Shown here: positions 17,558 to 24,527 of the stretch, in pieces
Layout of the letters: the number at the start of each line of letters is the position of its first letter
Position numbering within the stretch: position 1 is the first letter of the stretch
NCBI GenBank assembly: GCA_016218825.1
Contig: JACRCV010000097.1
Span: 1-50,150 of the forward strand
Length of the DNA stretch: 50,150 bases
Direction: 5' to 3'
From: Deltaproteobacteria bacterium
GTDB taxonomy: Bacteria > Myxococcota > XYA12-FULL-58-9
Notes under the pieces: model-generated
What the model was told of the DNA's origin: nothing
Database searches by the model: none
Seen by the model: the letters and a program-made list of their open reading frames with translations, nothing else
Translations under genes and position numbers: made by a program

Positions 17558-18337
17558 CTACTTCGCGAAGCTGAAGCGCGGCTCGATCTGCCTGGCCTCG
17601 GGCGAGTTGTCATAGATCCGGTTGGAGCGCTCCTCGAGCGAGTTGCCGAGCGAGCTGATCTTGCCGGCGATCGCCTCGATGGCGGCGCCGACGTACTCCA
17701 TCGTGTAGCCAATGGCCTTGCCGATCACGTACGGCACACCCTTGCCCGCGCCCACCACGATGCCTGCGCCGCCTTCGGCCACGCCGTCAGCGGCGTTCTT
17801 GATCGCCGCGGCGCCGTCTTGCACGGTGAACATCGCGCCCTTACCGATGCGCTCGCCGCCGCGAACGAAGGTGTTCCAGTCTTCGTCAGTCCAGCCCTTC
17901 TTGATGTGCGCCTTCACGGTGGCCCAAGTGGCGTCCAGCCGAGCGCGCTCGGCGCCGCCGATGCCCCTCTTGTCCAACTCCTCGTTGTACATCTTGTCCA
18001 AGAGCGCGAGCTTCTGGGTTCCGGCGCGCAGGGTGTGGAAACCCGCCCACGCGGTGTCCGGAAGGGCCGTGACCACGCCATACAGCAGGCCGACGCCCGC
18101 CTCGGGCACGCCGACGATCAGGTTGCCGGCGGCGGTAACCGAGTTCACCGCGTCCTTGGCCGCTTGCTTGAAGTTGGCGCCCGAGGACTTGAACAGATCG
18201 ACCTCGAGGTTGCCGCTCCCGCCCTTGTAGTCTTGGTCGAGGCTCTTGCCGGTCCCGGCGCGGAACCCGACCTCGCGTTGATTGACGTTGATATTCTGGA
18301 TCTCGCGCGAACCCGCACCCTTAGCTGCTTCGACCAT
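17558..18337 (-). CDS. Unknown Gly/Ala-rich helical protein of the lipid-binding cassette
   Basis: A 259-residue protein that I do not recognise. There is no signal peptide. It has a polar N-terminus (~1-50), a hydrophobic helix-rich stretch (~60-100, LIVGVPEAGVGLLYGVVTAL), a charged helical middle with several Trp (~105-160), and a Gly/Ala-rich segment with GxxxG-like spacing (~165-225, GGAGIVVGAGKGVPYVIGKA). The end is polar. The balance of small residues and amphipathic helices resembles its neighbour at 19229-20137, suggesting peripheral membrane or lipid-surface association. A GGAGG lies 6 nt before the ATG. It has its own near-consensus promoter with an inverted repeat (18404-18432) and a strong terminator, so it is probably expressed well and separately regulated. 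Confidence 0.7.
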   Translation of the reverse strand: MVEAAKGAGSREIQNINVNQREVGFRAGTGKSLDQDYKGGSGNLEVDLFKSSGANFKQAAKDAVNSVTAAGNLIVGVPEAGVGLLYGVVTALPDTAWAGFHTLRAGTQKLALLDKMYNEELDKRGIGGAERARLDATWATVKAHIKKGWTDEDWNTFVRGGERIGKGAMFTVQDGAAAIKNAADGVAEGGAGIVVGAGKGVPYVIGKAIGYTMEYVGAAIEAIAGKISSLGNSLEERSNRIYDNSPEARQIEPRFSFAK

Positions 18338-18403
18338 GACAATCCTCCAGTTTTGGTTATTCCTTACGCCAAGTTATGGCATCCATTGCTCGAACGTGCC
18401 GGA

Positions 18404-18432
18404 AGGATACCGAACCGTTCGTTCGGAGTCAA
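18404..18432 (-). promoter_or_regulatory. Near-consensus sigma-70 promoter whose spacer is an inverted repeat
   Basis: On the minus strand: -35 TTGACT (18427-18432), 17-bp spacer, -10 TATCCT (18404-18409). The spacer (18410-18426) is an inverted repeat, CCGAAC-N5-GTTCGG, well placed for a repressor or activator. The -35 overlaps the stop codon of the upstream SCP2 gene. Confidence 0.65.
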
Positions 18433-18893
18433 CGCGCTTTTTGCGCGCTCGCCCGACGCCCGCCCCGGTCCGACTTCGCCGCGCCCCGGGTCGGTTTCCC
18501 GGCCTTCGGCGCCGCCAGCCCGGCTGCGGCCTTGGTGGCCCCGAGCTTCGCAGCCGACTTGCCGCTCAAGAACCCGGCAAACGCCTTGAACACCTTCTCG
18601 CTGCCCACGATCCCGAGCTTGTTGTCCGCGATCGCCTTCTTGGCGTCGAACTCGCCGGCGATGAACGTATCGAGGAACCCCTCGTCCAGCATGATGTGCA
18701 ACCCGGGGTCCTTGACCTTGCCGCGCAGCACGTCGTGCGCGCCCTTCTTGCGCAGATCAAACGTCCAGATGCCGCTGTTCTTGCCGGCCACGGTGAACAT
18801 CACGTAGGCGTCCACCGCCGCGGCCCCGATCTTGTTGGCCTGAACGTGCGAGCGCAAGAGAACTTCGAAAAGGAACTTCGGGTTGATGGCCAT
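18429..18893 (-). CDS. SCP2 (sterol carrier) domain protein with H1-like basic tail
   Basis: A 154-residue protein. Residues ~1-112 look like a single SCP2 domain: VDAYVMFTVAGKNSGIWTFDLRK, a DPGLHIMLDEGFLDTFIAGEFDAKKAIADNK region broken by the usual helix, and KVFKAFAGFLS at the end. This fold holds a hydrophobic tunnel that binds sterols, fatty acyl chains or other lipids. Residues ~113-154 form a Lys/Ala/Arg/Pro-rich tail (KAGKPTRGAAKSDRGGRR) like bacterial histone-H1-like segments, which could bind anionic lipid or nucleic acid. A second SCP2 gene lies at 20202-20576. No signal peptide is visible, so it is cytoplasmic. A plausible AAGGGA ribosome-binding sequence precedes the ATG. The natural ligand is unknown; sterols are one possibility because some myxobacteria make them. 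Confidence 0.75.
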   Translation of the reverse strand: MAINPKFLFEVLLRSHVQANKIGAAAVDAYVMFTVAGKNSGIWTFDLRKKGAHDVLRGKVKDPGLHIMLDEGFLDTFIAGEFDAKKAIADNKLGIVGSEKVFKAFAGFLSGKSAAKLGATKAAAGLAAPKAGKPTRGAAKSDRGGRRASAQKAR

Positions 18894-19163
18894 GAGAATT
18901 CCCTTCTTTCTGATTGGTCAACAGGAGTAGAGCTCCCGCTTCCGGTGGCGGCCATGAGAACCAGACATCAGCGCCGCAGTCAAGGCCGGGTCTCCGTGGG
19001 TCTGGCTGCGCGGTCGCAAACTCGGAGATCGGCTTTGTGCCCGGCGAAAAGACCGAGCCACTGGCTTCACCAGGGCGAGGTGCGGGGGCACGGAGGGACG
19101 CAGAGCCGGCGCCCCTGTGGCTCCGGGGAAGGCGCGGCACTTCACCCGGCGGGCGGTCCCCCG
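18894..19163. other. Non-coding upstream region of the SCP2 gene
   Basis: Together with the terminator at 19164-19200, this fills the 335-bp gap between the SCP2 gene start (18893) and the stop of the next gene upstream (19229). It lacks a convincing ORF. A TTGACT around 18993-18998 on the minus strand could be a -35 element, but the matching -10 is poor. A 17-bp string at its right end also occurs near 2288. Confidence 0.4.
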
Positions 19164-19200
19164 AAAAAAAAGGGTGGCGGACCCGTGGACCCGCCACCCT
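19164..19200 (-). terminator. Strong Rho-independent terminator
   Basis: A 10-bp perfect stem, AGGGTGGCGG/CCGCCACCCT (19171-19180 with 19191-19200), with a 10-nt loop. On the minus strand it runs into a stretch of T residues (19164-19171). It ends the two-gene transcript (20576 to 19229) and separates it from the downstream SCP2 gene. Confidence 0.88.
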
Positions 19201-19228
19201 CACTCACACGAAGAGGTGCGACCCTCGA

Positions 19229-20137
19229 TTACGCCGCGGCCTTGATGGCGTTGAAGCGCTTCTCGAAGTCAGCGATGGTCTTCTCGCTGATCTGGTACTT
19301 GGCCTGGTCCGGCTGCGCGAGCGCGTTGCCGGCCGCCGCGGTCAGCTCGGCGCTGAGCAACGCCAAGTCGCGGGCGCCCTCGACACCCTTCTCCGCGAAC
19401 TCGACGCCCACCTTGGCGACGCGCACCGCGAGCTCCGCCGCCTTCAACGGGAGCGGCGCCGCCGCCTGCAAAGCCGCGAGACCGAGGTTGCCGGCCATCG
19501 CGCCGGTGTGCATCGCGAAGTAGCCGACGTTGGTGATCGAGCCGGCCACGTGCCCGCCCGCCTTCGCGAGCTCGCGCGCCGCGTCGGCGTAGGCGTCCCA
19601 ACCGAACGACAGCGCCTCACCCGAGAGCTTGAACTGGTCGCCGGCGGCGTCGAACAGACGCTCCGACAACCGCTTGGCGTTCGGGTCGCCGAGGCTCTTG
19701 ACCACCAGCGCGTTGGTGCCGGCGTTGCCGAGCAGGCCGCGGTCGATCGCGTTCGCGAGCGCCACGAAGCCCTTGGCCATGTTCAGCAGCACGAAGCGCG
19801 CGCCGGTCGCCATCCCTTCGATGGCCCAGCCACCGGTCGCCACCGCGCCGATCGCCGCGCCGGCACCCGCCCGCATCGCCGCCTCGGCGTCATAAGCAAC
19901 GCCGTCCAACGCCGCGAGACCCGCGAGGCCGGTGTGGCCGAGCGCAAACACCGCGTTCATCGCCGCGCCGTCGAGATGACCGAGAGCCTTGGCGCCCTCC
20001 TGGCCGGCCCGCTTCACGCTCTTGCCGGCCTCTTCCAGCGAGTTCTTGCTGGCCTTGGCGAGGGCGTCAGCGGCGTTGTCGAGCACGAGCGCGGCAGCTT
20101 GAAACTCGTTCTTCGGGGCGGCAACTTTGATCGACAT
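19229..20137 (-). CDS. Unknown alanine-rich, all-helical protein (phasin/apolipoprotein-like character)
   Basis: A 302-residue protein that I do not recognise. More than a quarter of the residues are alanine, almost no proline or cysteine is present, and the whole chain appears as long amphipathic or weakly hydrophobic helices (DNAADALAKASKNSLEEAG; GAGAAIGAVATGGWAIEG; ELAVRVAKVGVEFAEKGVEG). There is no signal peptide and no single strongly hydrophobic transmembrane segment. Such composition is typical of phasins, apolipoprotein-like coat proteins and other proteins lying on lipid or polymer surfaces; this is inference from composition only. An AGGAG lies 7 nt before the ATG. It follows the SCP2 gene at 20202-20576 by 64 bp and is probably cotranscribed from the promoter at 20646-20674, ending at 19164-19200. 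Confidence 0.75.
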   Translation of the reverse strand: MSIKVAAPKNEFQAAALVLDNAADALAKASKNSLEEAGKSVKRAGQEGAKALGHLDGAAMNAVFALGHTGLAGLAALDGVAYDAEAAMRAGAGAAIGAVATGGWAIEGMATGARFVLLNMAKGFVALANAIDRGLLGNAGTNALVVKSLGDPNAKRLSERLFDAAGDQFKLSGEALSFGWDAYADAARELAKAGGHVAGSITNVGYFAMHTGAMAGNLGLAALQAAAPLPLKAAELAVRVAKVGVEFAEKGVEGARDLALLSAELTAAAGNALAQPDQAKYQISEKTIADFEKRFNAIKAAA

Positions 20138-20201
20138 GATATTTCTCCTGGTTCTTTCTTCCTGTGTTGAGAATAAGGTTGCAGATTATCGGCAAACGCA
20201 G

Positions 20202-20576
20202 CTAGTTGTTGTCTGCGGGACGCAAGAGCGCGGCCATGCCCACGAGCAACTGCGGGCGGCCGGTGAAAAACAGACGCTTCGCCTTCACCGCCTCGGCGGC
20301 ATCGAGCTTCCCGGCGAGCAGCGCGTCAAAATCGTCCGCCGACAGCTCGAGGCGCATGTCGGGATGATCGTGATCGCCGTGGTTTACCTTCTGCTTCGGG
20401 AGATCGACAGTCCAGGTACCGCCGTCCTTGCCGTCCACCTTGAAGACGCAAACTGCGTTGAGCTGCTTGGCGATATCTTTCTGGGCCTCTAGGACCTTCG
20501 GGAGGAACTCCTCGAAGATCTGGGTAGCCGTGTACTTCTCGACCTGCTTAGACATCGACGGATGATGTATGGCCAT
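20202..20576 (-). CDS. SCP2 (sterol carrier) domain protein
   Basis: A 124-residue, essentially single-domain SCP2 protein. An N-terminal helix (ATQIFEEFLPKVLEAQKDIA) is followed by a strand pair with VCVFKVDGKDGGTWTVDLPK, then HPDMRLELSADDFDALLAGKLDAAEAVKAKRLFFTG and a C-terminal helix. The ADDFDALLAGKLDA helix is the family hallmark. It should bind a lipid in a hydrophobic tunnel in the cytoplasm. GGAGGAAAG lies upstream of the ATG at 20576. It is first in a two-gene operon with the Ala-rich protein, behind a near-consensus promoter that overlaps the end of the fadL-type gene. It is divergent in sequence from the SCP2 protein at 18429-18893, so they are not a recent duplication. Confidence 0.78.
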   Translation of the reverse strand: MAIHHPSMSKQVEKYTATQIFEEFLPKVLEAQKDIAKQLNAVCVFKVDGKDGGTWTVDLPKQKVNHGDHDHPDMRLELSADDFDALLAGKLDAAEAVKAKRLFFTGRPQLLVGMAALLRPADNN

Positions 20577-20590
20577 GACTGCTTTCCTCC

Positions 20591-20607
20591 CATATCCTAG
20601 GGATATG
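20591..20607. promoter_or_regulatory. Palindrome just upstream of the SCP2 ribosome-binding site
   Basis: A perfect 7-bp inverted repeat with a 3-bp centre (CATATCC-TAG-GGATATG) in the predicted 5' untranslated leader, ending directly beside the GGAGG. It could be an operator or a hairpin modulating translation. It is AT-richer than its surroundings. Confidence 0.5.
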
Positions 20608-20645
20608 CCGCCGCGACCGGCACATCCGGGCGCAAGGGTAGCGGA

Positions 20646-20674
20646 ATCGTAAACAAGAGCCGTACGGATGTCAA
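20646..20674 (-). promoter_or_regulatory. Near-consensus sigma-70 promoter for the SCP2/Ala-rich operon
   Basis: On the minus strand: -35 TTGACA (20669-20674, perfect), 17-bp spacer, -10 TACGAT (20646-20651). The -35 overlaps the stop codon of the FadL-type gene. Predicted leader is about 60 nt. Confidence 0.65.
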
Positions 20675-22122
20675 TCGCGTTCGCGGCAACAATTTGGTCC
20701 CCCGACAGCCAACGGCGCAGCCGCCGGTGCCGCCCCGAGTGCCACGCCGACGGCCAGCATCGCCAGGACCTGGTGGTTGCTGTAGTCGCCGTTCGCGATC
20801 GGCCACTGCTCTGACGGCGGCAGGGTGAGCGGGTTGACGATCTTGATGTTGGTGTTGGTCACCGTCACCGGCAGCCAGTACAAATAGCCGGCGGCGACGT
20901 CGACGAAGATCCCGAGCGGCAGATCGAGGCGCGCCCCGAGGGTCGCACCCACCTTGTCGAGATCGAGCGAGAACGCGCTCAGGTACTCCTCGGGCACCGC
21001 GCCCTTCTCGTAAAAGCCGCCGAGACGCAGCGCCAGGAGATCGGGGAGCAGCTGGTACTGGGCGCCGCCGCGAACGCTGAAGGTGTCCTGCCAATGAGAC
21101 GTGATCTTGATCTCCTGCAACGTGGTGTCGCCGCGGCTGACGTCCGACATCACGATGTCCTTGGGCTGGAACAAGATCGTGTCGTTGCGATGCCAGCCTT
21201 CGTGGACGAACGCCAAGGACAGCGCCAGCCGCTCCTTGAGGGCGCGGTAGGTCGCCGCCACGGTGATCACCGCCGCCAGCTTCATCCGCGCGTCGATCTG
21301 GTCGCCGCGAACGCTCGCGAGGCGCGCCAGGCCGGAGGCCAGAGCGATCTGGTCGGCCTTGCCGGACGCATGGACGTCGAAGGGTAGCTGATAGGACGCC
21401 GCGATCGTCAGCGCCGGGGATAGCGCGCCCGAGATCCCGACGATGCCGCAGGGGATCCACGGATCGACGGCGCGCACGTGCACGTAGGCGTCGTACGACG
21501 GGTCCTCCGGCTGGGCGAGCGGCGGGAACACGCCGCTGATGTTCAAGCCGGCGTCCACGGTCTCGCGGATGAGCATCCCCGCGACCCCGAGCCGCAGCTG
21601 ATACCAGGGCAGCTCGTACGCCGCACCCAAGGTCATGCTCATCTGCAGCGCGTGGTACTCGACCTCGGAATAGCGCTGTGCGCCCTCTTTCGGCCAGACG
21701 TGGTCGACCCTTGGTGGGCCGTAGACGCCGCCGCCCACCGTGAGCCCGCCGAGGCCGAGCCTCTCGAGGTTGTAGGACGCGAACAGCGCCGGGCTCGGCA
21801 GCGTCGGGGTCCAGCCGTTCGCGACCGAGGTGTAGCGCGTCAGCGTGCCGCTCCCAATCGGGTCGTCACTGGCGCGCGCGAAGGTGCGGGCATCGAAGAT
21901 CCAATCGGCGTCCACGACGACGGCCAACCCCTTGACGCCGGCGAGCCCCGCGGGGTTGTGCATGATGGCCGTCGGGTCCCGCGGATCGGCCAGGCTCGCC
22001 GCCCCCTGCCCGAAGCTCGCCGTCCCCTTGTCGATGTTCCACCAGCCGGCGGCATGGGCCGCGATCGGCATACAAAGGAGGACGACGAGCGGCCACCACC
22101 CCTGTTGACAGCCGCGCCGCAA
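20671..22122 (-). CDS. FadL/OMPP1-type outer-membrane transporter for hydrophobic compounds
   Basis: About 483 residues. A signal peptide (WWPLVVLLCMPIAAHA) leads into the family's N-terminal signature: a small-residue hatch (GTASFGQGAASLADPRDPTA followed by IMHNPAGLAG). The rest is alternating beta strands with aromatic girdle residues, ending in short strands, consistent with a 14-stranded barrel. Family members pass long-chain fatty acids or aromatic hydrocarbons across the outer membrane through a lateral opening. No ATG fits ahead of the signal peptide; TTG at 22122 gives an MRRGCQQG n-region and is my choice. It diverges from the EpmA-like gene and sits directly upstream of two SCP2 genes on the same strand, which suggests that imported lipid is handed to cytoplasmic carriers. 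The C-terminus ends NCCRERD rather than in a strong aromatic. Confidence 0.75.
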   Translation of the reverse strand: MRRGCQQGWWPLVVLLCMPIAAHAAGWWNIDKGTASFGQGAASLADPRDPTAIMHNPAGLAGVKGLAVVVDADWIFDARTFARASDDPIGSGTLTRYTSVANGWTPTLPSPALFASYNLERLGLGGLTVGGGVYGPPRVDHVWPKEGAQRYSEVEYHALQMSMTLGAAYELPWYQLRLGVAGMLIRETVDAGLNISGVFPPLAQPEDPSYDAYVHVRAVDPWIPCGIVGISGALSPALTIAASYQLPFDVHASGKADQIALASGLARLASVRGDQIDARMKLAAVITVAATYRALKERLALSLAFVHEGWHRNDTILFQPKDIVMSDVSRGDTTLQEIKITSHWQDTFSVRGGAQYQLLPDLLALRLGGFYEKGAVPEEYLSAFSLDLDKVGATLGARLDLPLGIFVDVAAGYLYWLPVTVTNTNIKIVNPLTLPPSEQWPIANGDYSNHQVLAMLAVGVALGAAPAAAPLAVGGPNCCRERD

Positions 22123-22191
22123 GATCCGATAGGCCAGGGGCCCGTCGGCCCACAAGGGCGCCCGGGTGCGGTGGGACGAGGAGCGCGGCGA

Positions 22192-23181
22192 ATGAACTTG
22201 GAGGGGATGCACCGACGCGCCGCGATCATCAAGGCGGTGCGCGCCTTCTTCGACGGCCGCGGGTTTCTGGAGGTCGACACCCCGGTCGCGGTCACCGCGC
22301 CGGCGCCCGAGCCGCAGATCGAAGCACCGGCGACCGCCCTCCGCGTCGGGCACGAGGTGCAGCGCCGCTTTCTCCAGACCTCGCCCGAATTGATGATGAA
22401 GCGCCTGCTCGCCGCCGGTGTGACGCGCGCCTATCAGATCGCCCCGGTGTTCAGGGACCGCGACTTCACCAGCTGCCATCGCCCCGAGTTCCGCCTCCTC
22501 GAGTGGTACCGCCGGGACGCCGGCTGGCAAGAGCTCCTCACCGACTGCGAAGGGCTCCTCGCCGCCGCCGCCACCGCCGCCGGTCTGGGTGTCCGCATCC
22601 CCTACCAGGGCAAGAGCATCGACCTGCAGCCACCGTTTCGCCGCCTCAGCGTGGAGGCGGCTTTCGTGCAGCACGCCGGCTTCTCCATCCTCGAGGCCCA
22701 GAGCGTCGAAGGTCTCCAGGCCCGGCTGACCGCCACCGGCGTTCGGTTTGCCGCGGACGACACCTGGGACGATCTCTTCCATCGCGTCTTCCTCACCCGT
22801 GTCGAGCCCGAGATCGTCGCCGACCCCAAGCCCGTCTTCCTGACTCACTACCCGGCGCCGCTCGCCGCCCTCGCCCGCCTCGACCCGGACGACCCTCGAG
22901 CCTCGGAGCGCTTCGAGCTCTACGCCGGTGGCCTCGAGCTCGCCAACGGCTTCGGCGAGCTCACCGATCCCGGCCTGCAGCGCCGTCGCTTCGCGGACGA
23001 CCGCGCTCGCCGCCGGCGACTCCAGCTCGCCGACTATCCCTTCGACGAGCGCTTCCTCGCTGCGCTCGCCACCCTCCCGCCTTCCGCGGGCATCGCGCTC
23101 GGCGTCGACCGCCTGTTGATGCTGCTGTTCGACGCCGCCGACATCGACAGGGTGGCGTTTATCCCCTGGAGCGAGTCGTGA
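22192..23181 (+). CDS. epmA: EpmA-like EF-P (R)-beta-lysine ligase / truncated lysyl-tRNA synthetase
   Basis: A 329-residue class II aminoacyl-tRNA-synthetase catalytic domain without the N-terminal OB-fold of LysRS, which is the EpmA/GenX/PoxA architecture. Motif 1 is GFLEVDTPV, motif 2 is APVFRDRDFTSCHRPEFRLLEWY, and motif 3 is GIALGVDRLLMLLF. EpmA attaches (R)-beta-lysine to elongation factor P, aiding translation of polyproline stretches. The partner genes epmB (lysine 2,3-aminomutase) and efp are not in the window, so function by homology only. A GAGGAG 8 nt before the ATG supports the start. trmB follows 64 bp later on the same strand. Confidence 0.82.
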   Translation: MNLEGMHRRAAIIKAVRAFFDGRGFLEVDTPVAVTAPAPEPQIEAPATALRVGHEVQRRFLQTSPELMMKRLLAAGVTRAYQIAPVFRDRDFTSCHRPEFRLLEWYRRDAGWQELLTDCEGLLAAAATAAGLGVRIPYQGKSIDLQPPFRRLSVEAAFVQHAGFSILEAQSVEGLQARLTATGVRFAADDTWDDLFHRVFLTRVEPEIVADPKPVFLTHYPAPLAALARLDPDDPRASERFELYAGGLELANGFGELTDPGLQRRRFADDRARRRRLQLADYPFDERFLAALATLPPSAGIALGVDRLLMLLFDAADIDRVAFIPWSES

Positions 23182-23246
23182 GGGCAAGCGTCGATTCTCT
23201 TTGGGACGTGATCGCGACCCGTGACGCGGCGGCAAGGGGGCGCTGA
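23178..23246 (+). CDS. Possible 22-residue linker ORF between epmA and trmB
   Basis: A GTG overlapping the epmA stop (GTGA) opens a 22-codon frame (MRASVDSLWDVIATRDAAAR...) whose TGA overlaps the trmB ATG (TGATG). Overlaps at both ends are what a coupling cistron would show, but the frame is short and may be chance. Confidence 0.2.
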   Translation: MRASVDSLWDVIATRDAAARGR

Positions 23247-23941
23247 TGTCACGCCGGCCGCGCCACCGCCTGCACGCCAACCCCTTCAATGTCCGCGGCG
23301 CCGTCAGCGTGCCCGACTGGCGAGCGACCTACGGCCGCACCGCGCCCTTCGCCCTCGACGTCGGCTTCGGCGACGGCCGCTTCACGCTGGCGCTGGCGCG
23401 CAGCCACCCGGAGTGGAACGTCCTCGGCCTCGAGATCCGCCAACACCTGGTCGACGACCTGCTGCAACGAGCCCGCACCGCGGCAGTGGCAAACGTGTGG
23501 GCGATGCTCGCCAACGCCAACACCCACCTCGGGGAGCTCGTCGGCGCACGAAGCGTCGTGTTCGTCGCCGTCAACTTCCCCGACCCCTGGTTCAAGAAGC
23601 GCCACCAGAAGCGGCGGGTGGTGTCGGCCGCTTGGCTCGCGGCGCTGGCCCCGAAGCTCGCCGACGGCGCCGAGGTGCACGTGATGACCGACTTCGCGCC
23701 GGTGGGTCACGAGGCGCTGCGGGTCCTGGGCGCGGCGCCGGGCTTCGAGAACCGGAGCGACACCGGCGGCTTCAGCGCCGAGAGCACCACCGGCCTGCAG
23801 AGCGAGCGGGAGCTGACGCACATGAAGCGCGGCGAGCCGATCTATCGCCTGCACTTCCGCTACTCGGCGCCGAGGCCCGATCCGCAACCGGCCGCGGCTG
23901 TTGTGCCCGACACCGGTCGTCGCTACGATGAAAACGGATGA
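23246..23941 (+). CDS. trmB: tRNA (guanine-N7-)-methyltransferase
   Basis: A 231-residue TrmB-family protein. The SAM-binding loop is DVGFGDGRFT at ~40-49. The family signature NFPDPWFKKRHQKRRVV lies at ~111-127, with a following DFAPVGHEAL region and a C-terminal TGLQSERELTHMKRGEPIYRLHF. It methylates G46 in the variable loop of tRNAs in the cytoplasm. The first ~20 residues are a short extension typical of the family. The gene follows epmA, and its TGA overlaps the start of the next gene as ATGA. Confidence 0.93.
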   Translation: MSRRPRHRLHANPFNVRGAVSVPDWRATYGRTAPFALDVGFGDGRFTLALARSHPEWNVLGLEIRQHLVDDLLQRARTAAVANVWAMLANANTHLGELVGARSVVFVAVNFPDPWFKKRHQKRRVVSAAWLAALAPKLADGAEVHVMTDFAPVGHEALRVLGAAPGFENRSDTGGFSAESTTGLQSERELTHMKRGEPIYRLHFRYSAPRPDPQPAAAVVPDTGRRYDENG

Positions 23942-24438
23942 AGCGTCCCTCCCGCAAACCCGCGCGCAGCAACCGCACCCCGAGCGCCAAGCGGCGCCCG
24001 CGCCACAAGACCAAGACCAAGGCCAAGACCAAGGCCGGCAAACGGCGGGCGACGGCCGCGGGCTCCAAGCCGGAGGCACGTCGCATCCTCGCCGGTAAGC
24101 GCGCCCACGAGGTCGGCGGCGCCGCCCGCCTGCCACGGGTGCGCCGCAGTCAGAAGCACCGGCACCCCGCACCGCGACGCCCGGCGCCGAACGCTCGGCC
24201 GCGCGGACGCCGCAAGCCCCGGTTGCAGCGACTGTCGCCGGAGCAGCGCACCGCCGTCGACCGCCTGTTGCTGCGCGTCTACCAGCACGCCGCCAAGGAG
24301 CTCGCCGAGCTCGAGAAGCATCGGGTGCAGGAGCTCAAGAAGACCGACGACGAGCGCGCCAAGAGGTTCGCGGCGGCGCGCGACGAGATCATGGCAGCCT
24401 TGCGGCTCTGGGAGGCGCGGCAGAGACCCGAGCGCTGA
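23938..24438 (+). CDS. Unknown protein with H1-like basic N-terminus and C-terminal helix
   Basis: A 166-residue protein. The first ~100 residues are extremely rich in Lys, Arg, Pro and Ala (KTKTKAKTKAGKRR), resembling eukaryote-H1-like tails found in several myxobacterial proteins. Residues ~105-160 form an amphipathic, probably coiled-coil helix (QHAAKELAELEKHRVQELKK). Binding of nucleic acid or ribosomal RNA is a reasonable guess but not shown. The start codon overlaps the trmB stop (ATGA), so it is translationally coupled to a tRNA-modification gene. Low-complexity AAG/ACC repeats at 24006-24040 encode the KTKTKAKTK tract and could vary in length. Confidence 0.7.
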   Translation: MKRPSRKPARSNRTPSAKRRPRHKTKTKAKTKAGKRRATAAGSKPEARRILAGKRAHEVGGAARLPRVRRSQKHRHPAPRRPAPNARPRGRRKPRLQRLSPEQRTAVDRLLLRVYQHAAKELAELEKHRVQELKKTDDERAKRFAAARDEIMAALRLWEARQRPER

Positions 24439-24527
24439 AAAGTGGCCGCCAAGCCTTGTGGATGGCGCTCGGGGGTGGTACGCTCCTTTCATCTCGTAGA
24501 TCGCCTGATGCCGAAACATATTTCACG

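Noticed and set aside
22192-23181. Full-length lysyl-tRNA synthetase
   Set aside because: The anticodon-binding OB-fold is missing and the length fits EpmA/GenX proteins.
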